A stretch of DNA of 64,000 nucleotides from an uncultured Lachnospiraceae bacterium (GTDB taxonomy: Bacteria > Bacillota > Clostridia > Lachnospirales > Anaerotignaceae). Positions within the stretch are counted from its first letter, which is position 1, and the number at the start of each line of letters is the position of its first letter. Where the stretch lies: assembly GCA_944383855.1 (NCBI GenBank), contig CALWRB010000054.1, positions 1 through 64,000 of the forward strand, in the 5' to 3' direction. The notes below the pieces were generated by a model. That model was given only the letters and a program-made list of their open reading frames with translations. It was not told where the DNA came from and did no database searches. Made by a program: the position numbers and the translations under genes. Of this stretch, positions 32,536-41,783 are shown in pieces.

Positions 32536-34968
32536 ATGCAGCAATGGAAAAAAACAGAACTTTTAGCACCGGTCGGTTCCATGCAGAGCTTATATGCGGC
32601 AGTGCAAAACGGCTGCGATGCGGTTTATTTGGGCGGAAAGAGTTTCAGTGCCAGACAGTATGCGGGCAATTTTTCCGATGAGGAGTTGGAAAAAGTCTGT
32701 GATTATTGCCATTTACGCGGTGTGCGTGTGTATGTGACAGTCAATACGGTGTATAAAGAAAGTGAATTGCCGTCATTTTTGCGTTTTATCGATCATTTGT
32801 ACCGCATCGGAACAGATGCGCTGATCATACAGGATCTGGGTGCGGCAATGGCGGTGCGTGAGCGTTATCCCGATTTTCAACTGCATGCCAGCACACAGAT
32901 GACGGCAAACGATGTAGATGACGTTAATTTCCTGTATGCACATGGGTTTTCCAAGGTGGTGCTCAGCAGAGAGCTTTCTTTGGGAGAAATCGCGCAGATC
33001 GCGGAGCAGACAGAGGCGGAGATCGAAACGTTTGTGCATGGGGCATTATGCGTGTGTTACTCGGGACAGTGCATCATGAGCAGCATGTTGGGCGGTCGCA
33101 GCGGAAACCGTGGGCGTTGCGCGCAGACCTGCCGCCTGCCGTATCAGCTTTACCGTGAGGACGAGGAGATCGCCGAAGGGTATCTGCTTTCGCCGAAGGA
33201 TATGTCTACACTTCGGATTTTGCCGGAGCTTGTGGAAGCGGGAATTACTTCCTTTAAAATTGAAGGCAGAATGAAAAGTCCGGAATATGTCGGCGGTGTT
33301 ACGGCGATTTATCGGAAATATATGGATCTATATGAAAATGACCCCGAAGGCTATGAAGTAGACCCTGCAGATGAGAAAGTCCTGCTGCAGTTGTTTAACC
33401 GAGGCGGTTTTACGACGGGGTATTATGAAAGTATTGCGGGCAGAAACATGATGAGTGTGGAACGCCCGAAAACATGGGGCTTGAAAGTAGGTTTTGTGGA
33501 TCAATACCTGCCGAAGTACCATAAAGCGATGATCCGCACCAGAGAAGCGCTGGTGCCCGGAGATGGCATTGAGATCTGGGCAAGCGAGGGAGAGCATGTC
33601 GGGACGCAGATCACAAAGCCTTCCAAAGCAGGAGAAGTGATCACAATTACCATCGAAGGCGGCATTGAGAAAAACGATGTGGTTTACCGCACATATGATA
33701 AAGCACTGCATGACCGATTGGAAAAGACTTGGGAAAAAGATACCAGAAAATCCCCTGTTTGGGGCGCTTTACGCGCAAAAGTCGGTGAGCCGCTTGCACT
33801 GCAGCTTTGGGATAATCGCGGCAGCAGCGTCTATGTTACGGGAGAGGCAGTGCAGCGTGCCGAGCAGAAACCGCTTTCGCAAGAAGAACTGCGCAGTCGG
33901 GTGGAAAAAATGGGTGCAACGCCGTTTTATCTGGAAGGATTGGAACTGGAAGCAGATGATAATATCTACTGCGGGATACGTCAGATCAATGAACTGCGCA
34001 GAGAAGCCGCTGCGGCACTGGAAAAAGCGATGCTGCGTAAAACCAAACGCAGTGCGCAAGAAGAAAAGGAAGCGCTTTTTACACCCCATACCGATCCGCA
34101 CAGCGGTGTAAAGCGGCTGCAAATCCAAGTGGAAACTTACGAACAGTTTAGTGCGGTGGTGCGTACGGAAGGGCTTTCGACGATTTATTTTGAAGTGAAT
34201 GCGGCATTGATGGAGCACCTGGAAGATGCGATCACACTTTGCCACTCTCGCGGTGTGAAGTTATACGCTTCCATGTCGAGGATCCGTCGGGAAATGACCA
34301 GACATTTGACGCAAAAATGGCTGAAAGAACTGAAAGGAAGCAAAATCGATGGATTTTTGGTGCGTTCCGCAGGCGAATTTCAGCAGGCAAAAGAATACGG
34401 AAAAGAAATTGCCGTAGACTATACCCTCAATGTGACAAATGCCGAAACCTTGGCATTTTGGCAAAAAGAGGGCGCGGCAAGCGTTTGCCTTTCTCCCGAG
34501 CTGAATGCAAAAGAGATCGCAGCATTCGCCAATCGAGGCAGTGAGCTTTTGGTGTATGGCTATTTGCCGTTAATGACCACGCAGCAGTGCCCGATCGGTA
34601 ATTATGCCGGCGGAAAAGACGGTAAAATGTACTGTACGAAAAGAGGCGACAGCGCGTTATATTACCTGAAGGACAGAAAAGGTGCAAAATTTCCGCTGAT
34701 GCCGGACTGCACCCACTGTGTTTGCAAGATATTAAACGGAAAACCTTTGTTTACATTGAAGTTTTATGATGAAGTGCTGCAAAATGGTGCCGGCAGTGTG
34801 CGGCTGATGTTTACCAAAGAAAGCGGCGCCCGCGCGGCGCAGGTAGCAAGAGCCTATGCGCAGATGACGGAAAATCCGAAAAAACCGGGACAGGCAGCAC
34901 AGGAACTGCTGCGTCAGATGGAACGCAGAGGCAGCACAAAAGGACATTTCTTCCGGGGAGTGGAGTGA
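32536..34968 (+). CDS. U32 family peptidase-like protein with DUF3656-type C-terminal region
   Basis: An 810-residue protein. The N-terminal U32 domain (about 5-300) has ELLAPVGSMQSLYAAVQNG, HGALCVCYSGQC and GRCAQTCRLPY, with the four-cysteine pattern that binds an iron-sulfur cluster in RlhA/TrhP-type RNA hydroxylation proteins. The middle and C-terminal parts (about 310-810) form the long Clostridia version. Although named peptidases, many U32 members act in rRNA or tRNA hydroxylation; which applies here is not shown. GGAGG precedes the ATG. FtsW/RodA starts 4 bases after its stop. Confidence 0.88.
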   Translation: MQQWKKTELLAPVGSMQSLYAAVQNGCDAVYLGGKSFSARQYAGNFSDEELEKVCDYCHLRGVRVYVTVNTVYKESELPSFLRFIDHLYRIGTDALIIQDLGAAMAVRERYPDFQLHASTQMTANDVDDVNFLYAHGFSKVVLSRELSLGEIAQIAEQTEAEIETFVHGALCVCYSGQCIMSSMLGGRSGNRGRCAQTCRLPYQLYREDEEIAEGYLLSPKDMSTLRILPELVEAGITSFKIEGRMKSPEYVGGVTAIYRKYMDLYENDPEGYEVDPADEKVLLQLFNRGGFTTGYYESIAGRNMMSVERPKTWGLKVGFVDQYLPKYHKAMIRTREALVPGDGIEIWASEGEHVGTQITKPSKAGEVITITIEGGIEKNDVVYRTYDKALHDRLEKTWEKDTRKSPVWGALRAKVGEPLALQLWDNRGSSVYVTGEAVQRAEQKPLSQEELRSRVEKMGATPFYLEGLELEADDNIYCGIRQINELRREAAAALEKAMLRKTKRSAQEEKEALFTPHTDPHSGVKRLQIQVETYEQFSAVVRTEGLSTIYFEVNAALMEHLEDAITLCHSRGVKLYASMSRIRREMTRHLTQKWLKELKGSKIDGFLVRSAGEFQQAKEYGKEIAVDYTLNVTNAETLAFWQKEGAASVCLSPELNAKEIAAFANRGSELLVYGYLPLMTTQQCPIGNYAGGKDGKMYCTKRGDSALYYLKDRKGAKFPLMPDCTHCVCKILNGKPLFTLKFYDEVLQNGAGSVRLMFTKESGARAAQVARAYAQMTENPKKPGQAAQELLRQMERRGSTKGHFFRGVE

Positions 34969-34972
34969 TGGT

Positions 34973-36367
34973 ATGTTTGACTTGATCATCATGTTGAGTC
35001 GATTTTTGTTTGTATTTTATATCGGTTTTTTCCTGTGGCAGGGGATCGTCTATATTGCGTATGAACAGGGAGGGTATTTAGGCAGCCCGTACCATGCGGT
35101 ATCGATACAGAGAAGACTGGTGGTGCTGATGCACCTGACCGCTTTTTTGATCCTGTCGTATCAGGGGGAGTTCCGTTTTGATCTGCCGTCTTTGGGCATG
35201 GGTGCAGTCACGCTGGTGTTTTTGCTGGTTGCGATACGGCTGTTAGATCGCTTTTATTATGAAGGCTGCCCGCTGATCTGGACGGGAATGCTGTTTTTTT
35301 TTTTTTTTATCTTGATCATGTTATGGCGGCTGTATCCTTCTTTGGCGGTGCGTCAGCTGATGTGGATGGTAATTGGATTGTGCGGTATGTTGTTTTTGCC
35401 GTACTTCTTGCGCCTGATCCCAAGATTTGAGATGTTTGAATGGGCATATATCATTGTTTGCTACGGCTTGTTTCTCTGTACCAAGTTTTTCGGCGTGGAA
35501 AAAGGCGGCTCCGTCAACTGGCTTGCCATCGGTCCGGAAGGGTATCAGCTGACATTTCAGCCGTCTGAAGTGGCAAAGTTTTTGTTCGTGTTCTATCTGG
35601 CAAGTGTATTCCGCAAAAAAGTCGGGCTGAAGGAATTACTGATCACAGGTTCTTTATCGGCAGGCTTGGTGCTTTTATTGGTGATGCAGAAGGACTTAGG
35701 CAGTGCGCTCATCTTTTTTATGACATATATGGTAATGCTGTATGTCGCTACCTCAAATGAGATTTTGTTCTTTTTGGGAATGGGCTCCGCTTCCATTGCC
35801 GCGATCGGTGCCTATAAGCTCGTTTCACATGTGCGGGTGCGTGTGGCGGCATGGCGGAATCCTTGGGCGGATATTGACAGCGGAGGATATCAGATCGTCA
35901 ATTCTTTGTTCGCCATTACCACATGGGGGTTCTTTGGCAGCGGTCTGACAAAAGGCTTACCCAAAAGTATCCCTGTGGTGGAAAGCGACTGTATTTTCGC
36001 GGCGATCTGTGAAGAATTCGGTGTGCTCTTTGGCATGGGCATCATCGGTATTTTCCTGATGCTTTTGTACCGCGGTGTCCGGATCGCACTGGACTGCAAC
36101 AGAAGGTATTACAGCATTATTGCGTTAGGGATCACGGCGCTGTTGTCTTTCCAGGCGTTTTTGATCATCGGCGGCGTGATCAAGCTGATCCCGCTGACAG
36201 GTGTTACCCTGCCTTTGGTCAGCTACGGCGGTACGTCTGTATTGGCAAGTTTGATGATGTTGGGGCTTTTGCAGTGGGTTTGTGTATACAGTGAGCAGGA
36301 CTACCGCAGAAGGGAAGAAGAAAAGCAGGGACAAGCGGATCAGGAGGTAGATGTGCTGTATGAATAG
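34973..36367 (+). CDS. FtsW/RodA/SpoVE-family peptidoglycan glycosyltransferase
   Basis: A 464-residue polytopic SEDS protein, about ten transmembrane helices. GSVNWLAIGPEGYQLTFQPS (about 180-199) and GVTLPLVSYGGTSVLASLM near the C-terminus are the family signatures, and QKDLGSALIFF is the central acidic loop. SEDS proteins polymerise lipid II with a partner class B PBP; the next gene encodes one and overlaps by 8 bases. The N-terminus is longer than in RodA. Codons 108-112 form a run of 15 T, which could slip out of frame. Confidence 0.9.
   Translation: MFDLIIMLSRFLFVFYIGFFLWQGIVYIAYEQGGYLGSPYHAVSIQRRLVVLMHLTAFLILSYQGEFRFDLPSLGMGAVTLVFLLVAIRLLDRFYYEGCPLIWTGMLFFFFFILIMLWRLYPSLAVRQLMWMVIGLCGMLFLPYFLRLIPRFEMFEWAYIIVCYGLFLCTKFFGVEKGGSVNWLAIGPEGYQLTFQPSEVAKFLFVFYLASVFRKKVGLKELLITGSLSAGLVLLLVMQKDLGSALIFFMTYMVMLYVATSNEILFFLGMGSASIAAIGAYKLVSHVRVRVAAWRNPWADIDSGGYQIVNSLFAITTWGFFGSGLTKGLPKSIPVVESDCIFAAICEEFGVLFGMGIIGIFLMLLYRGVRIALDCNRRYYSIIALGITALLSFQAFLIIGGVIKLIPLTGVTLPLVSYGGTSVLASLMMLGLLQWVCVYSEQDYRRREEEKQGQADQEVDVLYE
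35294..35308 (+). repeat. 15-T homopolymer inside the FtsW/RodA gene
   Basis: Fifteen consecutive T encode five phenylalanines in a transmembrane helix (MLFFFFFIL). A one-base slip would truncate the protein early. Confidence 0.95.
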
Positions 36368-37763
36368 AATGAAAAACAGTATGCGCCGTGTGTTCTGGTT
36401 GTTTGCGCTTTGTTTTTTTCTTGCGTTGGGATATGTAGTGAAATTAGCGGTATTTGACCGCAAGGAAATTTCTACGAATGCATATAACAGAAGGCTGTAT
36501 GTGGAAGAAGAAGATGTCAAACGCGGGGATATTACAGATATCAACGGGGAAGTGATCGCGCAAAGCGTGGCAAACGGTGACGGCACTTATCACAGAGAAT
36601 ACCCCCGTTCCCGTATGGCGGCACATGTGACAGGTTACAGCAGTGTCGGCAAAACAGGCGTGGAAGCGGCGGAAAATTTTGAACTGAATACATTGCATCA
36701 TGAGCTTTTGCAGCGGCTCAAGCACGCCTTTTTGGGCGAGGAGTTGGTCGGCAACAGCGTTGTCTTGACGTTGGATATGCAGGTGCAGTCCGTGGCAGGC
36801 GATCTGTTGGGCAATGCGAAGGGCGCGATCGTTGTGATGGAGCCTTCCACCGGTCGTATTCTGGCATTGCAGGCTTATCCGGATTTTGACCCCAATACGG
36901 TAGAGGAAAACTGGGACAGCCTCAAAGATGACGAGGACAGCCCTTTGGTCAACCGTGCGACACAAGGGTTATACCCGCCGGGTTCTACTTTTAAAATCGT
37001 AACGGCATTGGCAGGTATGAATTACTGCAAAGATTGGGAAAACTTTACTTATGAATGCACAGGAGAGGCTTCTTTTGAGGGAAAAGTGATCCACTGCTAT
37101 AACGATAAGGCACATGGCACAGTGGATATGGCAGGCGCATTAGCGGCTTCCTGTAACTGTTATTTTGCGGCGCTGGCAAAAGAGATCGGCGCAGGCAATT
37201 TGCGTAATATGATGACAAAAGTGGGTATGGAAGACGAGCTCGATTTTACATTGGAAAGCAGTTTAAATCGTGTGAACCTGACTGCCGACTCGACAGAAAG
37301 TGAATTGGTGGAAACTTCTATCGGACAGGGCAGAACTTCCGTTACACCTTTATATATGGCGATGTTAATTTCTGCTGTCGCCAATGACGGCGTGATGATG
37401 CAGCCTTATCTGGTGGATCATGTGGTATATGCCAATGGGGAAGAAGGCAAAACAACGGTACCGGAAAAAGTGATGAATATTTGCACTACACAACAGGCGG
37501 AACTTCTGACACAGATGTTGGTGGGTGTTGTGGAAAACGGTACAGGTACAGCAGCCGCAATATCCGGTGTGACGGTTGCCGGAAAAACAGGTACGGCGGA
37601 AAACGCGACAGGCAATGACCATTCCTGGTTTGTCGGTTTTGCGCCTGCGGAAGATCCGAAAGTTGCGGTGGCAGTCGTGATTGAAAACGCAAATGCTTAC
37701 GGCAGTGCAACGCCGATTGCGGGCAAAGTACTGCAGGCAGCATTGGAAGCGGTAGGAGAATGA
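36360..37763 (+). CDS. Class B penicillin-binding protein (PbpA-like transpeptidase)
   Basis: Cross-links peptidoglycan with the SEDS partner encoded just upstream. A single N-terminal transmembrane helix (about 8-28) anchors about 440 extracytoplasmic residues. The transpeptidase motifs are PPGSTFK (SxxK), SCN in AASCNCYF, and AGKTGTAEN (KTG). At 467 residues it is a short PBP of the PbpA type with a small N-terminal domain. I used the ATG at 36360, 12 bases after GGAGG (36343-36347); ATG at 36351 leaves only 3 bases. It overlaps the SEDS gene by 8 bases. Confidence 0.9.
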   Translation: MNRMKNSMRRVFWLFALCFFLALGYVVKLAVFDRKEISTNAYNRRLYVEEEDVKRGDITDINGEVIAQSVANGDGTYHREYPRSRMAAHVTGYSSVGKTGVEAAENFELNTLHHELLQRLKHAFLGEELVGNSVVLTLDMQVQSVAGDLLGNAKGAIVVMEPSTGRILALQAYPDFDPNTVEENWDSLKDDEDSPLVNRATQGLYPPGSTFKIVTALAGMNYCKDWENFTYECTGEASFEGKVIHCYNDKAHGTVDMAGALAASCNCYFAALAKEIGAGNLRNMMTKVGMEDELDFTLESSLNRVNLTADSTESELVETSIGQGRTSVTPLYMAMLISAVANDGVMMQPYLVDHVVYANGEEGKTTVPEKVMNICTTQQAELLTQMLVGVVENGTGTAAAISGVTVAGKTGTAENATGNDHSWFVGFAPAEDPKVAVAVVIENANAYGSATPIAGKVLQAALEAVGE

Positions 37764-37764
37764 T

Positions 37765-38946
37765 ATGGAACTCAAATTTGACCCAACCCAAGAATATGCT
37801 CTGGTGCTGGAAGGCGGCGGAGGCAAGGGCGCGTATCAGATCGGTGTCTGGAAAGCACTGCGGGAAGCCGGTGTACGCATCAGTGCAGTCTGCGGTGCTT
37901 CTGTCGGTGCGCTCAACGGTGCGCTGATTGCGATGGGAGATGTGGAAAAAGCGGTCAGCCTTTGGGAAAATATTCGTTTTTCTCAAGTGATGCAGGTAGA
38001 TGATGCGTTGATGGAGCATTTGTTTTCCAGGGAATGGGAACAGATTGTACCGCATGATTTTTTGGAAACAATTCGTGGAGTTTGGAAGGAAAAAGGGGTG
38101 GATATCGAACCACTCAAGCAGCTGTTGGACGATACGATTGCGGAAGAACGCATTCGTACATCGCAAACAGAGCTGTTTTTTGTGACTTACTCCATCAGTG
38201 AGAAAAAAGAACTGGTAGTGCATGCCAAAGAAACACCGCAAGGGCATTTAAACGATATGCTGCTTGCCAGCGCATACTTTCCCGGATTTAAGCAGGAAAA
38301 ACTGGGTGGGAAATATTATTTGGACGGCTGCGTGAGCGATCTGGTGCCGATAGAACCGTTACTGGAAAGAGGATATGACAAAATCATTGTCATTCGTTTG
38401 TATGGACTGGGGCGGGAGCGAAAAGTCACTTTGCCGGAAGGCGCTTTGGTCTATACGGTCGCGCCGAAAAGAAAATTGGCGGGCATTCTGCAATTCGAAG
38501 CGGAGCAGAGCAAAAAAGACCTTTTGTTGGGGTATTATGACGGTCTGCGGCTGCTGCATGGGCTCAAAGGAGAACATTATTATATCCAAAGGCAGTGGAG
38601 TGAACAAAGAGCGTATCTGGTCTTGGCAAAGCTTTTGCATAAAGCGGCACAAGAAAAGGGGGAAACGCTGACACTGCGCAGGTTGAATGAGGAAGAACTG
38701 CCGCGTTTTGCCAAAAAAATGAAGGCAAAAGGCGGATATTACGAAATTTTGCTTGCGTTTTTGGAAGCGGCTGCCCAAGCGTGCGATATTTGCTGTGAGC
38801 AGATTTTTACGGAAGAACGCTTGCTTGCGGAAATTTTACGACAAAAGGATAAAATAAAAGCACGGGAATTGCCGAAGATACTACGCTTTTTCCCGACTGA
38901 CTGCTCGTTGGAAATGCTTTTGCCAAAGCGGGATACGGAAGCATAA
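37765..38946 (+). CDS. Patatin-like phospholipase
   Basis: A 393-residue lipid acyl hydrolase of the patatin/RssA family. The oxyanion motif GGGGKGAYQIG (about 18-28), the nucleophile GASVG (about 49-53) and the dyad aspartate in YYLDGCVSD are all present, so the protein is predicted to be active. The C-terminal 150 residues are specific to a Clostridia subgroup and charged. It starts 1 base after the PBP stop, within the cell-envelope operon. Substrate (phospholipid or lysolipid) is not defined. Confidence 0.9.
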   Translation: MELKFDPTQEYALVLEGGGGKGAYQIGVWKALREAGVRISAVCGASVGALNGALIAMGDVEKAVSLWENIRFSQVMQVDDALMEHLFSREWEQIVPHDFLETIRGVWKEKGVDIEPLKQLLDDTIAEERIRTSQTELFFVTYSISEKKELVVHAKETPQGHLNDMLLASAYFPGFKQEKLGGKYYLDGCVSDLVPIEPLLERGYDKIIVIRLYGLGRERKVTLPEGALVYTVAPKRKLAGILQFEAEQSKKDLLLGYYDGLRLLHGLKGEHYYIQRQWSEQRAYLVLAKLLHKAAQEKGETLTLRRLNEEELPRFAKKMKAKGGYYEILLAFLEAAAQACDICCEQIFTEERLLAEILRQKDKIKARELPKILRFFPTDCSLEMLLPKRDTEA

Positions 38947-38996
38947 AAACAGAAAAAAGCGGCATACTGGAAAGAAAACAAGGAGGTTATCATTCC

Positions 38997-39662
38997 ATGC
39001 TGCTGCAATTTGCCGCCGTGCCGGTCTGGATCGGTCTGTTTTGTCTGTATTTATGGGATCGGTATGAAAAAGAGCCTTTTTCCATGTTGTTTTGGGGCTT
39101 TTTATACGGTGTGTATGCCACGTTTTTGATCTATGGCTTGGGTACTTGGTTAGAGGGTACATGGCTGCATCGGGAAACACCGTTTTTTTCCGCTTTTGTT
39201 TCCTCTGCCGCGGTGGAAGAAGCTTCTAAACTGCTGTTTTTGTTTTTTCTGATCTATTTTAACCGTAATTTTAATGAACCATTGGACGGCGCGGTGTATG
39301 GCGCGTTTGTTTCTTTGGGGTTTGCATGGTTGGAAAATATTGTATATGTGACACACCCTGCGCTCGGCGGGTGGCAGACGGCGCTCAGCCGTGCGGTTTT
39401 TTCTGTGCCGTGCCATGGTTTGTTTGGCATTGAGATGGGGTATTGGCTGGCAGAGGCGAAATTTAAAAAGAAAGCATTCGGAATGGCTTTTTTGGGACCG
39501 TATGTGCTGCATGGCGTCTATAATTATCTTCTGTTTTTGCAGACCGGTTGGGCAATGGTGCTTTTTTATGTATTTGTGGGCTATCTTTGGCTGAGGCAGA
39601 TCAGGCACTGGAAGCACCTTTTGGCAATTTCTCCGTTTCGCACAGAGAAAATTTCGTCCTAA
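38997..39662 (+). CDS. PrsW-family intramembrane glutamic protease
   Basis: A 221-residue protein with about seven predicted transmembrane helices. SAAVEEASKLL (EExxK, about 70-80), DGAVYGAFVSLGFAWLENI and the later VPCHGLFG histidine are the PrsW active-site motifs. PrsW releases ECF sigma factors by cleaving anti-sigma factors at site 1 in B. subtilis. AAGGAGG precedes the ATG at 38997. An ECF sigma/anti-sigma pair lies 22 kb downstream; a link is possible but not shown. Confidence 0.88.
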   Translation: MLLQFAAVPVWIGLFCLYLWDRYEKEPFSMLFWGFLYGVYATFLIYGLGTWLEGTWLHRETPFFSAFVSSAAVEEASKLLFLFFLIYFNRNFNEPLDGAVYGAFVSLGFAWLENIVYVTHPALGGWQTALSRAVFSVPCHGLFGIEMGYWLAEAKFKKKAFGMAFLGPYVLHGVYNYLLFLQTGWAMVLFYVFVGYLWLRQIRHWKHLLAISPFRTEKISS

Positions 39663-39664
39663 GC

Positions 39665-39693
39665 TTGAAATGCATCTCAAAAAGCGGTATACT
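39665..39693 (+). promoter_or_regulatory. Promoter of the NUDIX gene
   Basis: TTGAAA (39665-39670), 17-base spacer, TATACT (39688-39693). Confidence 0.7.
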
Positions 39694-39735
39694 GTCTGTA
39701 ATGGTGTAAAATGATAGACAAGCGGAGGTAATTCA

Positions 39736-40182
39736 GTGATTGAAGCAGTCAGTTGCGGCGGTGTCGTCATTCACAGATGGAAGATCCTCCTTCTGTATAA
39801 GAATCAAAACGGCAGATATATGGGTTGGGTACTGCCCAAAGGCACTGTGGAAGAAAATGAAACGTATCGCCAGACCGCACTGCGCGAAGTGTGGGAAGAA
39901 TCCGGCGCGACAGGTGAGATCCTGAAGTATGTTGGCAAAACACAGTATTCTTTCAAAGGAAATACGGATTTTGTCAATAAAACGGTCCATTGGTACCTGA
40001 TGAGCGCCAATTCGTTTTATTGCAAACCGCAGAGCGAGGAGTTTTTTGCCGATGCCGGTTTTTATAAGTTTCATGAGGCATACCATCTGCTCAAATTCAA
40101 TGACGAACGCCAGATATTGAAAAAAGCATATTACGAATACAGTGAAATGCGAAAAAACAAGGAAATACTGAAACGAAAATAA
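39736..40182 (+). CDS. NUDIX hydrolase
   Basis: A 148-residue nucleotide pyrophosphohydrolase. The Nudix box, of form GX5EX7REUXEEXGU, runs from GTVEENET to REVWEESGA (about residues 36-58). The start is GTG at 39736, 6 bases after GGAGGT (39724-39729); MIEAVSCGGVVIHRWKILLL is a normal NUDIX N-terminus. The substrate class (for example diadenosine polyphosphates or oxidised nucleotides) cannot be told. The next gene follows 42 bases later. Confidence 0.9.
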   Translation: MIEAVSCGGVVIHRWKILLLYKNQNGRYMGWVLPKGTVEENETYRQTALREVWEESGATGEILKYVGKTQYSFKGNTDFVNKTVHWYLMSANSFYCKPQSEEFFADAGFYKFHEAYHLLKFNDERQILKKAYYEYSEMRKNKEILKRK

Positions 40183-40224
40183 TGCGGGCGCAAAAAGCGT
40201 CTGAAAAAAAGGAGTGATTGCACT

Positions 40225-40503
40225 ATGAAAAGATATTTTGATACGGCAGCGATCGACGGTTTGAAAGAGAAAATTGTTGTGCTGAAAGAAAAAGACGACG
40301 ACAAAAAGACCATTTATCTTGTGATCGCTGTGATTGCAGTTGCTTTGATCGCAGTGGCAATGGGTGTTGTTTATCTGTTGAACAACAAAATGGAAGACGA
40401 GTACGAAGACGAATGGGATTATGACTGGGACGATTTGGACGATGATGCATGCTGCTGCACAGACAGCGATGTAGATGATACTGTAGAAATCGAAAAAATC
40501 TGA
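40225..40503 (+). CDS. Small membrane protein with acidic C-terminus
   Basis: A 92-residue protein I do not recognise by function. A basic/acidic N-terminal region (about 1-28) is followed by one transmembrane helix (about 29-51, rich in valine and alanine) and an extremely acidic tail (about 55-92) containing a CCC triplet. AAAGGAGTG precedes the ATG. It may be co-transcribed with the NUDIX gene. The cysteines beside acidic residues could bind metal; this is inference. Confidence 0.75.
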   Translation: MKRYFDTAAIDGLKEKIVVLKEKDDDKKTIYLVIAVIAVALIAVAMGVVYLLNNKMEDEYEDEWDYDWDDLDDDACCCTDSDVDDTVEIEKI

Positions 40504-40608
40504 TGAAACAGGCGCTTTTGAAAAAACGGCAGTTTTTTTTGGAAGCGCTTTTTTTCTTCTCGGTGGGTGAATTTTGTCCCGATTTTTTGCCGAAATCCTG
40601 GAAAAAGC

Positions 40609-40637
40609 TTGTAAAACAACAGAATTTGGGATATAAT
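40609..40637 (+). promoter_or_regulatory. Promoter of the cggR glycolytic operon
   Basis: TTGTAA (40609-40614), 17-base spacer, TATAAT (40632-40637). Transcription is expected to start near 40644. Confidence 0.85.
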
Positions 40638-40655
40638 GCGAATAGACCTATTCGC
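40638..40655 (+). promoter_or_regulatory. Palindrome at the cggR transcription start
   Basis: GCGAATAGACCTATTCGC is a perfect 8+2+8 inverted repeat directly after the -10. Its left arm lies upstream of the predicted start, so it is more likely a DNA operator than an RNA hairpin. Confidence 0.65.
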
Positions 40656-40681
40656 ACGATTTCGATAGGTTTTTGTTTTTT
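40646..40681 (+). terminator. Attenuator-like hairpin at the 5' end of the cggR leader
   Basis: ACCTAT-T-CG (40646-40654) pairs with CGATAGGT (40663-40670), one base bulged, followed by TTTTGTTTTTT. It forms within the first bases of the transcript. It shares its left arm with the palindrome at 40638-40655. Confidence 0.6.
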
Positions 40682-40687
40682 GCAATG

Positions 40688-40723
40688 TGGGACAAAATTG
40701 ATTTAGCAGGGACGGAAAATGTC
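40688..40723 (+). promoter_or_regulatory. CggR operator
   Basis: The 36-base layout fits the known tandem operator GGGAC-N6-TGTC-N4-GGGAC-N6-TGTC. The right half is exact (GGGAC at 40709-40713, TGTC at 40720-40723). The left half has GGGAC (40689-40693) and a degenerate GATT. It lies between promoter and cggR start, the road-block position used in B. subtilis. Confidence 0.8.
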
Positions 40724-40742
40724 CGGAAAGGCGGCGGTAAAG

Positions 40743-41783
40743 ATGGAGGAACTCTTGAAGCTGACAAGGCGAATGGCACCTGATCTGACGGAGGAATGGA
40801 TCAAGCGGTACCGTATTTTAAAAACCATACGGTTGCTTGAGCCGGTAGGCAGAAGAATGGTGGCGGTTTCCATCGGCATGCCGGAGCGTACGGTACGCGG
40901 AGAGATCGATAAGCTGAGTATTCAGAAATTGATCGACGTTTCTAAAATCGGCATGGTAGTCACGCAGGATGGGCATACCGTATTAAAAGGATTGGAACCG
41001 CTGTTTCTGGCGTTGACGGGCATTTCCGCTTTAGAGGATAAAATGGCGCAGCTTTTGGGCGTAGAAAAAGTATTGATCGCGCAAGGAAACTGCGATGAGA
41101 ATGAAAATGTCAAAAAAGAAATGGGCAGACTGGCAGTTTCTGCTATGTTAAGCCAGATCGAGGAACATAGTAAGATCGCTGTGACAGGCGGCACTTGTTT
41201 GGCGGCTTTTGTGGAAGCGATGCCGCATTTTTCCGGGAAAAAAGCGGAGTTGGTGGTGCCTGCCCGCGGCAGTATCGGCAGAAAAAATGAGGTACAGGCT
41301 GATACGCTTGCCGTAAAGCTTGCCGAGAAACTGGGAGCGGATTATCGCTTGCTGCACTTGCCCGATACCTTGAGCCAAAAGGCATTGGACGAAATGAAAC
41401 AAGACCCCGAGATCAAAGATACCATTGAAGAAATGCATCAGGCGAAAACATTGATTTTCGGTGTGGGTAATGGCTTGGAAATGGCAGAAAAGCGCCATGT
41501 GGACGAGCAAACTTACCTGAAACTCAAACAGCAGCAGGTAGTGGCGGAAGCTTGCGGCTATTACTTTAATGCCGCAGGCGATGTGGTGCATGTATCTCGT
41601 TGCATCGGTATTGATTTTCACGATATCGGTTCCATGAACTGTGTTATCGCCATTGCAGGCGGAAAGCGCAAGGCGGATTGTATCCTTGCCGTCAGCAAAC
41701 GAATGCAAAAGGGCGTGATCGTGATGGACGAAGGCGCCGCAACGGCAGTCCTGGAGCAGGTGGAATCAAATTTTTCCGCATGA
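40743..41783 (+). CDS. cggR: Central glycolytic genes regulator CggR
   Basis: A 346-residue SorC/DeoR-family repressor of lower glycolysis genes that is released by fructose-1,6-bisphosphate in B. subtilis. The N-terminal winged helix (about 20-75; EPVGRRMVAVSIGMPERTVR) is followed by a sugar-binding domain (about 95-340; SKIAVTGGTCLAAF and GVGNGLEMAEKR). ATG 40743 aligns with family starts; ATG 40719 is in frame but lies within the operator and has a poor ribosome binding site. The gene is followed by pgk, not by gap, which is unusual. Confidence 0.92.
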   Translation: MEELLKLTRRMAPDLTEEWIKRYRILKTIRLLEPVGRRMVAVSIGMPERTVRGEIDKLSIQKLIDVSKIGMVVTQDGHTVLKGLEPLFLALTGISALEDKMAQLLGVEKVLIAQGNCDENENVKKEMGRLAVSAMLSQIEEHSKIAVTGGTCLAAFVEAMPHFSGKKAELVVPARGSIGRKNEVQADTLAVKLAEKLGADYRLLHLPDTLSQKALDEMKQDPEIKDTIEEMHQAKTLIFGVGNGLEMAEKRHVDEQTYLKLKQQQVVAEACGYYFNAAGDVVHVSRCIGIDFHDIGSMNCVIAIAGGKRKADCILAVSKRMQKGVIVMDEGAATAVLEQVESNFSA

